A DNA stretch of 64,000 nucleotides from Cyclaneusma minus (Eukaryota > Ascomycota > Leotiomycetes > Marthamycetales > Marthamycetaceae). Below, in pieces: positions 24,039 to 36,830 of this stretch. Each line of letters begins with the position of its first letter. Position 1 is the first letter of the stretch. The stretch is from NCBI GenBank assembly GCA_037179335.1, contig JAKZHN010000005.1:992001-1056000 (forward strand), given 5' to 3'. Both the position numbers and the translations under genes were made by a program. The notes under the pieces were generated by a model, which was not told the origin of the DNA, ran no database searches, and was given only the letters and a program-made list of their open reading frames with translations.

Positions 24039-26406
24039 TCACGAACTTGACGAAGACGAACTTGACGAAGACGACGGGGGAGGAGGGTTGTATTCATGAA
24101 CTGGTTCCCGATCGTCATCATTATTGAGGTCTTGGTCTTCCTGCCTTTCTTCCCTTCGATCCTCGCGACTGGGGTCCGTCTGAGGTCTGTAGCGATCGAC
24201 GGGGTGACGTGTGCGTGTGCCTTGTCGGACGTTTGGGCCTAAGCCGCCTAAATTGTCCGCCGCGCGAGTGGCCGATTGAGTAAGAGGGTACGGAATAGCA
24301 ACTGCACTTTGGAAGCGTGGCCTTGTTGCCACACCTGTGTTAGAAGCTCGTCGCTTGTAACTTCCTGATTTTTAGTCGTCTTCGTCTTCCCTTTTTCTTT
24401 TCTTACCCGGCTCATCGAAGTCATCGTCGTCGTTATCCCCCTCCGCCTTTGCCCTTTCTCTCTGGTTACGGTCGTTAATCGCGGCTTGAAGGCCGCGGAA
24501 TGTTTGTTCAACCAAGTGCTTTGGTTTCACTCTGAATTTCGGTTCCAGCATTAGACACTCGAAGATCAGCCTTTTTATCTGCGCTGAATATCTGCTAGCA
24601 ATGTGGCCGTGCTTGACCATGTCAACTCCATATGTCAGACCCTGCCTAAGTCTTGGCCCCAATCCGTGATTGTGCTGGTATAACGGCTCAACCTTCTCTT
24701 CCGTCGGATCTATATTGCGATTTTTTGGGCTAAGATGAAATACATAATCCAGCCAATCTGCCTGTGATTTCATCAGCTTTCGAGCCCTTTTTTTGTCATC
24801 GGTAACTCGCGGCGAGTTACTGAGGAGCTGCTGCATATTGTGATTTCGACAGAGGGAAAGAAAAAAGGAGGGGGGGAGAATGGAACTAGTACAGGCTCAG
24901 TAGCAGGAATCAGCACCGTCATGTTTTGATAGCTGACCCTGGGACTTCCTGTGAAGATGCAATTTCTAGAACTGACGCTTAACCAGATTATCAATGCACA
25001 CCAAACTCAGATCTTTGTAAGAGAGAAACCACATACCACACATTGCTCGGCCAAGCGAAGAACCGTTCTTTTGGTGCTGGGAATCTGGGGTTCGCTCTCC
25101 GATCTTCCAGCTCGGCTGCTGTCATTTTCTTCATCTCATCCCAGGTGAAATCACCTAGAAGATGGTTACCGAACTCATTCGGGTTATTGCTATTCTCATG
25201 AATTTCTCTCCAGTCATTGTCATCCGGATCGGCCTGCCCAAGTCCGACCAAGTCCTCGCCTTGGAGTGGGCCTAACCTCATACTTTGTTCCTTTTCAGAC
25301 AGTCAGATATCCATATGCGAAACAAGTACACTTCACCCCCTTGCTGTGTCTGCAACCAACCCAAAGGTTCGGCAAACAGTCCGGGGTACCATTACCCTCA
25401 AACAATTTCCAGGACATTTTTGCGGCATGTCGATTCTTCCAGTTCCTCACATCTCCAGCCAAGCCAAAATCCGCAAGCTATATCCTTTTCGTCAGAAAGA
25501 TCATTTTGCCTGCATTTGGTTGGAGATTAACGTTTACTAACCTTGCATATCCCGAAATTTTGGTGTTCCATGTGATTTCTATCCTTTTCGCCTATAAATA
25601 CTACAGACAACCTGTAAGTTTCTGCATCTTCTTGTAGCAAAGCAGGCGAGCTTACCGTTTTCCCACTTAAGGTCAGAATGGCCTTGTCAAATGTCAGCGT
25701 TGAACCCTCAATTGCATAGAGCATAACCCACAGAATTCTCTTTGTTGCACATTCCGCGGCGCGTTAGGGTCCTCCGTCCTGTTTTCGAGGGCCAAAATCC
25801 CTTTGGCCATGCAATGAAACATAGACCACACCATCACTTCAGGAAACTTCTTTTCGAGACCCTGGCCCTCCATATAACGCCCCAGGCGTCTCCCATCGCC
25901 TGGAAGGTACTTTTCAAAGGTGCCACCGGCCATGTATTCCAAATAAATGCGTTCGACCTCTCCGACGTCTATTGCTAAAGGATGGGCGCGTCTATATGCT
26001 CGTATGCTCTCCTGACGATAAGCGTTATCATCCTGGCGTCGGGGTGGATTTCCATCGTCATCAGAGGGGGGGTCCAGCCGATGGTCGCCACCGGTGTCGT
26101 CGCTGGCAGTCCCGAACATATCGATGATATGAGGACATTGTCGCAATCTCCTAAGAAACTTAGCTTCATGTCGGACACCCCCAGAACTCCGGTGTGTCTG
26201 CTTGACTACAATATCATTTTGTTGAATAGCGCCGGGGGGGGGGGTGGCTGGCCGCGAGTCCATCTGAAGCGCGCCGCAATGCCATAGCCGCCCGTTCCGA
26301 GGACTTTGACAGGCCTCCAGCCCTGGTCAAGCGCTTGGCTCCAATTCGCGCTACTCTGAAGCCAATCGTTTGCTTCTTGGTCAACGAAAGCCTGGCTTCT
26401 CGGCAT
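24039..26406 (-). CDS. Multi-exon Ser/Thr protein kinase (fungal-specific type)
   Basis: Minus-strand kinase starting MPRSQAFVDQEAN at 26406. Exons I can support: 26406-25732, 25682-25656 (27 nt), 25600-25542, 25477-25337, 25290-25037, one ending at 24407, and 24334-24039. Motifs in order: glycine-rich loop LGTGGYGIAARF, a candidate lysine in VVKQT, catalytic loop HSDLKWEN (Asp present, usual Pro replaced by Trp), LADFGLAG with intact DFG, GNGTP in the activation segment, PSNVW, and a C-lobe helix AQIKRLIFECLMLEPKFRVKP. The tail is acidic then basic and ends in a Ser run. An 11-base poly-C (26234-26244, as G on plus) breaks the frame in exon 1; 12 would restore it. The junction between 25036 and about 24840 is unresolved. 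Substrate unknown; catalysis looks possible, unlike the kinase-like protein at 10884. Confidence 0.66.
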
Positions 26407-27158
26407 TTTGTCGCTGTACTGGCTTTCAGGCTTGCCGTCGCACTCAGTGAGTTTTCGAAGAACTATGTCTAAAAGGCAGGCGAAGAAATCATGATTTCAA
26501 GACAAGAGTTCCAGCAGAAGGGGATTGAACGCGCTGCTCGCAGCATTCAACCGAGTTCGACAACCAAGAGTGATGGTTCTGCTTTCAGTCAGAAGATGAC
26601 CGAACGCATCGACGTCAGCTTCTGACTGAAAGCAGAACCAACTCAACCAAGATTGGACCACATTGTCGTGAGAGCGAACAGATTCGGAGATCGGTTGCCA
26701 TGACGAGGTTAGAAGCACTAAGCAGTTTCCACGGCTGATAACATGAGAAGGAGACCGAGGTTGAAGGATCGAGTGGAGTGGAATTGAAGCTCACCATCAA
26801 TGGTTGATGTTGGGCGGAGGAAAAAAGATCGTGCCAAGAATAGGCCAGGCTACACTAACGCTCGGACCCCGTGGGCCGGCATATTAGTCAGATATTAGTC
26901 AGCTCATATCCAGGCTCTCTCTCCTGCATACTATGCACGGCGCGCCAAAGGCGCGCGCCACGCTTTCAACCGACTGTCGGTGTACAAAGGTCTATACAAT
27001 GCTATAAATTAAAATACTATACTTTCGCGACCGCTTCTCCGCTCAAAAGCTTCGCTCTCTCCCTGTGTCGCGGACCCAAAATAGCTGGCTATAGCTACGT
27101 AGCTGGCTATAGCTAATTGACTAGCTATAGCTGGCTGGCTGTGGCTGGCTGCGCGGGC
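26407..27158. other. Boundary between gene space and AT-rich island
   Basis: No gene supported. It includes a perfect inverted repeat at 26575-26639, a GC-rich palindromic motif at 26939-26971 and GGCTATAGCTA-type short repeats from about 27080. Base composition falls steeply to AT-rich after about 27200. Confidence 0.45.
26575..26639. repeat. Perfect 21-bp inverted repeat (hairpin)
   Basis: Arm 26575-26595 (GGTTCTGCTTTCAGTCAGAAG) is the exact reverse complement of 26619-26639, with a 23-nt loop. It lies in non-coding DNA between the kinase gene and the transposon island. Confidence 0.95.
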
Positions 27159-27333
27159 TGCTTTCGACTAAAAGGCAAAGACTATCCAATGCAGGGAAAA
27201 ACAATTTGCCAATTACTTGCAGAAATCCCAATTTATATAGGGTTGTTTAACCTATTTTACACGCTTGCGGAAATAATTTAAACAGCTTATTAAGCAAAGC
27301 CATAGCTATAGCTAGCCAGCTATTTCGGGTCCG
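27071..27333. repeat. Inverted repeat pair, possible small MITE
   Basis: CGGACCCAAAATAGCTGGCTATAGCTA at 27071-27097 is inverted, with minor changes and a short gap, at 27303-27333. The spacing of about 260 bp suits a small terminal-inverted-repeat element. The left end of the island-bracketing repeat lies between the arms. Confidence 0.5.
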
Positions 27334-28498
27334 TAATATAGGGAAAAAGCAAAGCTTTTAACCGGAAAAGCGGTTGCAAAAATATAATATTTTAATTTAT
27401 AATATTATAGAAATTTTTGCGCATTAATAATTAATCGAGCTTTCGTGGCTTAATAATAATATTCGTATTATCGCTGGTTTAGCAAACCTTATATAACGTG
27501 GCTTTTACGCTATATAAAAATTGCGGATTCGATTTCCGTAAAAGGCCCTAAGGGTTTTTCGCCAAATTTTTTTAAATAGTTACCAAGCGTATAAAATATA
27601 TTAAATTGATTTTAACGCTTTTAAATTAATAATTATAAATTCCAGGCTTTTTATATTTAAATTCTTTATAATAAAAGCTCCATTTATATATTAGCTATAT
27701 ATAATAAGCTTTTCGGGAAAGCTTTAAATAGCTATTAAAAAATCGCCGAAAAACCACCAATTTTTTTATTAGCTTAAAAGCCGTGCTTTAAAAAAGCTTT
27801 TTTCTAACCACCGCTATTAATTAATATTTTTAAAAGGGCTTTCGAATTTAAAAAAAGCATTAATCGCGTGTATTACCAAATATTATAAAAAAAACCAATA
27901 GGTAAATTAGCAGCAAATAAAAATCTAATTAATAAATTTAATTTAAATATAATAATACAACCTTTATAATTTTCTTTATTAATTAAACACGTTAATATAA
28001 TAAATTAAAAGCCGCTTTTCCGCCTAGCGCTAAAATAATTATTTAAATATCCTATTTTTCAATTTAACGCCGGCGGCTTTTTAGCAATTTTATAAATATA
28101 TTTTTTAGTTTTAAACCTTAAATTAATTAATTACTATTAATCCTATTATAATATAAGCAATATTAAACCAAAGCTAAAATAGCGCCGAAAACAAAATGGT
28201 ATTAAAGCCTAAATAATACGGGCTTTTTTATTTTTTCTATATAAATAGGCATGAAAAAAAAAAAAAAAATAAGCTTTAATCCTAATTAAAAAAAGGCTAA
28301 AAAAAAAAAAACAAAGTATAATATAAAAATTAAAGGATAAAAAATAAATTATAACCATTAGCTTTAAATAATAATAAAGCAATTAAAAATATTATTATAA
28401 TTCGATATTAAAATTTGCAAATCCGCTTTTTAGGCAAATATTGAATTGGCTATAAATTTCCCCCGTGCTTTACCGGACCCCCGCCGAAATAGCTAAGG

Positions 28499-28710
28499 TA
28501 TTAAAATGCTTTCCTAATGGTTCGAATTAACCCCTTGCTAAAATACCTTGGTTATATGCAGGGGGTTACGCTATTTTTGCATGTGTAAGCGAGGGAGGAA
28601 TGTATAATATTTTCAAGCTATAAAATAGCCTTTTTTTAATATAAAAAATTTAAAACATTTAATTTATATTAAATTTAAATAAATTATAATTACTAATATG
28701 CTTTAGCATA
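28499..28710 (+). repeat. Left LTR of outer copia element
   Basis: Direct repeat of about 41311-41515, offset 12.8 kb. The clearest shared block is AAGCGAGGGAGGAATG (near 28590 and 41401), with shared flanks GCTAAAATA upstream and AGCTATAAAATAGCCTTTTTT downstream. Transition differences make the right copy more AT-rich. Outer limits are approximate. Confidence 0.65.
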
Positions 28711-29492
28711 ATTAAAAAAACAAAACTTTTGCAGCGCCGTATTTTTAAAATTTTTATAGCGCTATATCTTTGAAGCAAAATTTTATAGCGCCGTGTTTTT
28801 AAAGCCTTTAATTAATTCCTAATGCAATAGTATATTCTTGCATTCTTTTTTATAATGCTATATTTTTAAAGCCTATTATTTATTAGCGCAGCGTTTTATT
28901 TTTGCAAATTTATTTATAAACCAATAATAATAATAATAAATTTCTATTTTTTAAACCAATATATTTATTAATTTTAATTAGTTTTCTTTTATAAATTAAA
29001 TATTATATTTATTGTATTTATTAATATATAAAGCATTTATAATTAAAAAAAGGCTGCTTTTACCTTTATTTACGCCAATTATTATAAATAATTTATTATA
29101 ATAAAAATATTTTTAGTTAATATATTGCAAATCCCAATTGCATTTAAATAAATAAAAAGCAAATTGTGCTAAATCAAAATTTAAAAAGGCAATATAAGGC
29201 AAATATTGCCAAAGCTTTTTATAAAATTTATATTTATTTTAATTAAATAAATAAAAAGGCTATTAATTCCAAAATTTATTATATAAACGCCTAAAATATT
29301 TTGGATAAAAAATAATTTATGGTTTTTATTATTATTATAAATTTCTATTTTCGCTAAATTATTAATTTCAAATGAATTTTAAATTTTATTATTAAAAAAC
29401 TCTGGATTAAATTCCATATTATTTGCTATTAAATTATTTAATTAAACCTATTTTATATAACAATTTATATTAAAAACTTTTTTTTCTATATT

Positions 29493-29725
29493 TGTCAATT
29501 CCCGCAGCAATTAGCGCACGGGCCACCGGCACCGGAGGGCTGAGGGCTCCGGGTGCTAGCGCCAAAATTGGAAATAGCTTTAGCTATTCCTATGCCTGCG
29601 CCAGCAATCTCTCCTTCCTTAAATACAGTATAACGCATATTATAATATTTACCTTTACCGGAGCTTTTATATATACATTTTATATTTCATTTTTCTTTTA
29701 CCTATAAATAAAACCAATATTAATT
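29493..29725 (+). repeat. Left LTR of inner copia element
   Basis: Begins TGTCAATTCCCGCAGC and shares order and spacing with 36598-36830: TAGCGCCAAAATTG, TTGGAAATAGCTTT, TGCGCCAGCAAT and CGGAGCTTTT. This copy keeps many C and G bases that are T and A in the right copy. Confidence 0.7.
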
Positions 29726-32700
29726 AGCGTTTTTTTAAATGCAAATAAATAAATTGTTTTTATTTAAAAAAGTCAATTTTGCAGCATCGAATTATTGCGC
29801 TAATACAAAATCTGCAATTTAAATATTGGACTTTTTCCAAGCTTTTTTTAAATTTTATTTTTTTAGCTTTGCTTGAAAATTTGAAATTTGCTTAAAATTG
29901 CATTTACTACGGCCATTTATAATATATTTAAAAGCTTTGCAATTTTAAAATTATAGCTTTTTTAAATTAATATTTTGCGCAGCTTTTCCAATTTAAATAC
30001 GCAATTATGCCTTTTCAAACATAATAAAAATACCAAGCTTTAAATTTCTGCTTAGTTTAAATTTAAAATTAATTATAGCGCAATCCAAATTCATTTAATT
30101 TCCGCGCAATATAGTAATATTTTTTAATAAATCTCCTATTTTAACAAATCTTTTATTTTCTTTTATTTTCAATATCCTTTACAATATTAATTTGCAATTT
30201 TAAATTTATAAAAGCTATCCAAATCCAATTTATTTAAATTTAAATTATTTAAATTTGCGCCCTTTATATTTATATTTAAATTTTATTTTTATTTCTTAAT
30301 TGGTATAATTAAAAAAAGAGTTTAGAAATATAGTAAATTTTTTAAATAGTATTTAAAAAATGAAATAAAAGCTTATTTAAAAAAGCTTATATAAAAGTAA
30401 AAAAAATAATTTGCAATTATTTTAAAAAAATAAAATCTATTTAAATATTGGATAAAATATTAAAATCTCTTTTTAATTAGCAAATATTGCTAATGCAAAT
30501 TAGCCACCGAAATAAAACCCAGTAGATTTGGAAATTGCCAAAGCTAATGCTAATTGGAATAATCCAATTTTAAAAAAAAATTGCCAATAGCATTTAAAAA
30601 AAACCATTTACTATTAAATTAATAGCTTTCTTTAAATTTTCCAAATTTACATTTTCAAGGCATTTCAAATACTTTAAAAACTCTAAAAGCTATAAAAATA
30701 TAGCTTTTAAAAAGCCTAAAATAAAGCCAAAAATCCCGTTAAAATAATAAATAAGGCAAATTAGCAAAATTTCTTTTGCAATTTATAAAATTACAATAGC
30801 CAATCTTTCTCCCGCTAAAATATTTCGAAAACTGTTTAATAATGCCTAATTTGCCAAAAAAGAATTAAAGGCTTTTATAAAAACCCGAATATTAAAAAAA
30901 TCAAAATTAAAGAATTTGCTATATTAAATTTGGGATTTAAATATAAATCCAGATACAAATTCAAATATAAATCCTATAAATCTATTATAATTGCAATTGC
31001 AGTTTTTATAGCAATTGCTAATTTATTTAAGGAATAAGCAAAGCGGCAAAAAAGAATTAAGAATATTAAAATTAAGAATATCCAGCAATTCCTTAATATT
31101 AAAAAATACTATTTCCCTATTAATTAACTTTTTTAAATATAATGCTTTTTTTAAAAGCTCTAAATAAAAATCAATTCCAAGGATAGCGGCAATAAAAATA
31201 GTTTATATTATCTCCGGATATAGCTTTTTAAAAATATCTATTATATCAGCCTTAATATAGTGTTTAAAATCAGCAGAATTTAATTTAATAAAATTTAATT
31301 TAATAAAATTCAATTTAATAAAATTTATTTTATAATTGGCAAAATTTATTTTATATTTAATCAAATCTTGCTTAGCAAAATATAGCTTAGCAAAATTCAG
31401 CTTAATAAAATTTAGCTTAGTAAAGTTCAATTCGCCCTTTAACCAAAAATAATTCGCTTTATAATAAAAATTTAAATTATTTTAAAATTGGTAAAAGAAT
31501 TATAAATATAAATAAGGCATATTAAAACAAAAGTAAATATAAATAAGGCATATTAAAACAAAAGTAAATATAATAATAAATTAATAAAAGTTTCAAATAT
31601 CAAGCTTGGCAAATTTTATAATCTATATAATAAAGCAAATATTCCAAAAACTGATTATATTAAAGCATTTTTTACTATATTAAAAAACAAAGCTGCAAAA
31701 TATTATAATAGGATTTTAAGCCGTAGAAAATATAGCTTTCAAAAAATAATAATATATGTTTGGAATAATGTCAAAATTAAAGCCAATTGGCTAAAATATT
31801 GGAATATATAAAATAATTTAAAGCTTTTTAAGCTATTTAATAAAAGTTCAAATAAAATCAAAATTAAATATTTGGATATATTTTTTTAAAAAATTTCAAA
31901 ACTTGCAGCCAATTTTTAATCCTGTTTATTAAAACAATAAAACCATTAAAAACCAATTATATAAAGCTTATAAAAATATTTCAAAATTTCAAAATATTTT
32001 TAAAAATTCTTAATTATAATATAAGTTATTAATTGCATAAATTCATTTCGCTATTTTAAATGAAATAAAAGTTAATATTGCTATTAATTAATTTTATATC
32101 TATATTAATATTTGCAATTATTCCATTTTTTTCTAATCCTTAAATTAATTTTACAATAATTGGAATTTTCACGGCCTAAAATATAATAATAGGAATAAAT
32201 TTGGAAATAAATTAAAAAATAAATTAAAAAAAACAGTAATTTTAAAGGTATCACGGGGACGCAGGAGGGGTTACGTAGGACCGGCACCGATATACAAACA
32301 AGATAAATAAAGCTAAAAAAACTAAGAGGGACGGGGGTTTGGCTACCTTAAATAGGTGGCAAAATCCTTGGCCGCTCGCTTAACGTCTCGGCGCTTACTA
32401 GCGCGTAAATAAATAACAAACAAACGTCTTCGGAGGAACCATTCTCCGAAGAGCCCGAAGCGCCCGTAACAAAAGGAAATATTGGATCCCAAAATAGTAA
32501 TTTAAAAAATAATAATTTCATTTTTTTTAAACGCAATATTTGTAGAAACCCTAAATACTGATTTATTAAATATATAAATAAAAAAAAGCAAAAGTACTAT
32601 AATAAATTTAAAAACATAATTAGAAAATATAATAAAACGAATATTAGGCAAATAATTTGGCTATTCCTAAAAAGAAAAAAAAAACTTATTATTTATATAA

Positions 32701-35700
32701 TGCAAAATATTTATAAAAATGGATTTTTTATTAAGCCAAATCCTAGCCGGCTTTTTAATAAATTTGGTAATTATAATTCTAATTATAATTATAATTTTAG
32801 ATACTTTACTGCCCTATATATAACCTAGTATTATTTTATTTTAATTTTAAAAAAATCTGCGATTTAAAAATCTGCAAATTAAAATCCCTATAGCTATTTA
32901 GCTAATTATAAACCAAATCCATTTAAAAGCAATATTTATTTTATAAAAGATTTTAAACCAATTAAACATACAGCTGGCTATAAATATTCTGAATAAATAA
33001 AGTGCTGCTTATATATTTATCTATTCAAATTCTTTTAATTTTAAATTAAAAAAATACCAGTCTCTATTTAAAAAAATTTGCTATTAAAAACCATTATATT
33101 TTAAAAATATTCCAAAAAATCCTTCCTAATAGCGAAGCTGCTGGCTTATATACAGCCGATTTATTATAATTTAATTTGTTTTAGAATATTATGCTTGGAT
33201 TTTAGCTTAATAAAAATACTAAAAAAGCTCATTTAATTTTCTTTGAAAATAACAAAGCTTTTAGCAATTTAAAAATAATCAATATCCCTATTTAATTTGG
33301 AATAATTTCCTTTTATATTATTTCAATTTTTATTTTTTTTTATCTTGCGAAAATAAACTGCTTTCGTTTTAGATTTAATAATCTTTAAAATATTATAATT
33401 TAAAGCAATTTAAAAATTGCTATAAAACGCAAATAAAATTATCCTTAACTTCTTTTTTTTTGCAAAAATAAAAATACAGTATTATAGCCAATTTAAATAA
33501 AATTAAATTTAAAACAATCTATATTAAATATAGCTATACTAACATTTCAAAATTTGCAGCTATTTTAAATAAAGCCAATAAGGACTTTAATAGAACAATT
33601 CTTAAAAAAATTGCAAAACTCTATTTGAATTATTAATTTAATAACAAAAAGCCAGAAAACCTTAAAATTAGCCTTGAAATAAAATCAATTTTAATATTAA
33701 AATTATAATCAACTTTTTTATATTAAATAACCGGCTAATAACTTATATAATAAATATAGCTATTAAATATCAAATTGCTAAATTTCTATTAAAAAAACAA
33801 CCCAATATATATAGAAAATTATTAAAATAATATAAATTCATATTTATTTAAAATCATTTAATTAAATAATTGATAATATTAATATAAAAATCTTTAAAAA
33901 ATTTAAATTTAAATAAAATCTTTTAAATTTTTAAATTAAAATTATTTTAATAAAAGCATATTATAGCATTGGCAAAAATAAACGCTATTATACAATTGTC
34001 CGGCATGCTTTCAATATTATAAAATCCAGTTTTCCAAAGCTTTTTAAAAAAAAATGGTTTTGCAAATAGCTGTGAAAATTATAAATAATATTGCTAGTTT
34101 CAATAGATTAATATTTATTTTATTAATTTATAAAATCTATTCTAGGATAATATTTATATTTTCTCCCTTATTATTAATTTTAATTTTTTTAAAGCAATTT
34201 AAAAAACCATTAAAAAAATCAAAAACAATTACGCTAAAAAGAGTATTATTTAAATTTTTAAATTGCGCAATAGGCCAAATATTTTGAATATCAAGCAATT
34301 ACCACTAGATTTTAAAATCTTAATATATATAAAAAAAATCCTATAAAATAATTAATCTTAAAAAAAAGACTATTATCCTGAGTATATGCTATAATGCTGC
34401 AAAATTTAAAAATAATATAGAATAAAAGCCAATATAGTTCGCTAATTTTGGCAAGCCAAAAAAGCATAATTTCAATTTTTTATTTAATAAAAAAACAAAA
34501 TTAAAATTAAAATCAAGGCCAATTTTAAAAATAATAAAAGCAAAATTTTCCAAAATATTATTAAAGCCAACTTTTAGAAAATTATTTATAATCGAAATTT
34601 CAAACCATTTAAGATTAAAAAAACGCCCAAAAATTTATTTATTATCTAATTCATTAATTTAAAAAAAGGCCGTTTTTAAAAATCCAGACCTTTAAATAAA
34701 AACTTAAATAAATAAAAATTCTTTTAAAATTATAATAATAAAATAATAAATAAAAAGCGTTTTTAAAAACTGGAAATTAAATACTTTTATTTTACCTATA
34801 CTCTTTTTTCGGGTATATTATTTTTTAAAATAAATTTGCAATATTATCTTTGCTGCAATATATCAAATAATTCTTTTATTTGTACAATTCTTCTATTATC
34901 AAAAAAAAAGGCAAATATAGCCTTAGCTTTTTAGCTATATTAAAAAAGCAAAATCACTATTTTAGGTAAATTATTCAAAGCCGTAAATCAGGTTAAAATT
35001 AAAAAATTACTTGGGATAAATATTTTTAAATTCCAAATTTATAATAGGAAAATTTATTAAAAAAGGATATTTAATAAAACAATAATAAAAAAATTAAAAA
35101 CAAAGGCATTTTAATATTATATAAAAAATTAAGGCTAGTAATCCAAGGCTATAGCAATATTGGTAAAAAAACTATTTTCATTTAATTATTTATAATTTAA
35201 AGAATTAACTAGCAAATTATTTTGGCTTTTATATTCTCAATTTTGCTCCTATAAAATAATTTTAACTTAGTTTTTAAAAATATTACCCAGGGTTACCTAT
35301 ATATTAAAAATAAGCTATTTAAAAAAATCTATTATTGGCTATTTAAAATATTAATAAATAAATATTTTTTTGGCATTATTATAATGATTTTAAAACTATT
35401 TTATAGTATTGCAAAATCCGGTTTTTGTTAGTATATTATTTATTTAAAATACTATATTAAAACTTGGGTTTAAAAATCTTAATTTTTAATCTCTATTTTT
35501 TATATTCAAAAAGTAATTAAAATTCAAAAATATTTACTTTAATAGTCCTTTGAATTAAAATTAATTAAATATTAGCCCTAATATACAAAATTTAATTAAA
35601 ACAAATTAAAATTAAAATCAAAGCCAAGCCTAAAAGCAAGCTATTTAAAAACTATCCTTTGATTTTTAATAAATATATTATTATTAAGCAAAAAAATAAA

Positions 35701-36597
35701 ATTATGATTATTTAAAAGGGCCAAAAATTTAAAATCCAATTTATAAATTTTAAGGCTATAAATATAAAAGCTTAATATATTTAATAAAAGGCTAAAATAG
35801 GATTTATAAATTTAATTATCCAGTTTAAAAATGTATTCGATTTATTTATTATAATTTAATATTAAATATTAATTGAAAAGAAAATTAAAGCTTTGAATAA
35901 ATAGCTTAATTAATATATAAATAATTTAAAAAGGAAATTTATTTATAAACCTTTAAATTTAAATACTATAAAGCTATTTATTTATATTAACGGCTTATCT
36001 ACCAATAATAAAAATTTAAATAACCAATTAAATTATATTATTATATTAGCAAATAAGCAAAACTTTATAAATATTAAAAAAATTAATATAATTGAAAATC
36101 TTCTTTATTAATTATTTACTAAATTAAAGAAATATTACCAAATCCGTTTTAGCTTTAAAACTTTTAGCTATAATATAAAAAATAAATATAGCTATAGTAA
36201 TATTATTTATTTTAAATATAATCGCTAAAAAGTTTAATATTTATTAAACACCTATTATTATTTATATAAATCTTTTAAACTTATATAAATATTTAATTAA
36301 ATTAAAAACGACTATAAAAAAAGCTAATAGTAAATATTCTTTATTTAAAGCAAAGCTATAAAAAAAGGGAATTTTAAAAAATCAAATAAATCTATGGAAA
36401 TAATAAACCAGCTGATTTAATAATTAAAATTATTTTTAATAAAGTTTTGAAAATCTTTATTTTTACTAACTATATTAAAATCAGAATTAAAAAATAAATG
36501 GACTATTTAAAAAAATTAAAAAGAATTTGAAATAAAATTAAAAAAAATATAATTGCAGCGCTTATTAAAATTTCTCACTATTAAAAAACAAATCCAA
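29726..36597 (+). mobile_element. Inner copia retrotransposon, nested and RIP-degraded
   Basis: Lies between direct repeats 7.1 kb apart. Plus-strand frames at about 35140-35440 retain a decayed reverse transcriptase resembling a fungal copia lineage: LVVQGYGNIGKK, then NITQGYLYIKNKL, then LKLFYSIAKSGF (consensus-like LKPLYGIAEAG). Position of the RT upstream of the right LTR fits copia order. Its length is at the upper end for copia, so further insertions may be present. No intact ORF. Confidence 0.62.
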
Positions 36598-36830
36598 TAT
36601 TAATTCCCGCAATAATTAGCGTATAGGCTATTGGCATTAAAGGGCTAAAGGCTTCGAATACTAGCGCCAAAATTGAAAATAGCTTTAATTATTTCCATAC
36701 TTGCGCCAGCAATTTTCTTTTCCCTAAATATAATATAATATATATTATAATATTTATTTTTACCGGAGCTTTTGCACGTGCATTTTATATCTCACCCTTT
36801 TCTTACTTGTGAATAGAATAATATTATATT
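36598..36830 (+). repeat. Right LTR of inner copia element
   Basis: Direct repeat of 29493-29725 with predominantly C-to-T and G-to-A changes; begins TATTAATTCCCGCAATAATT. End coordinates are approximate. Confidence 0.7.

Noticed and set aside
29492..29707. 71-codon plus ORF at 29492 as a gene
   Set aside because: It falls within the left LTR of the inner copia element.
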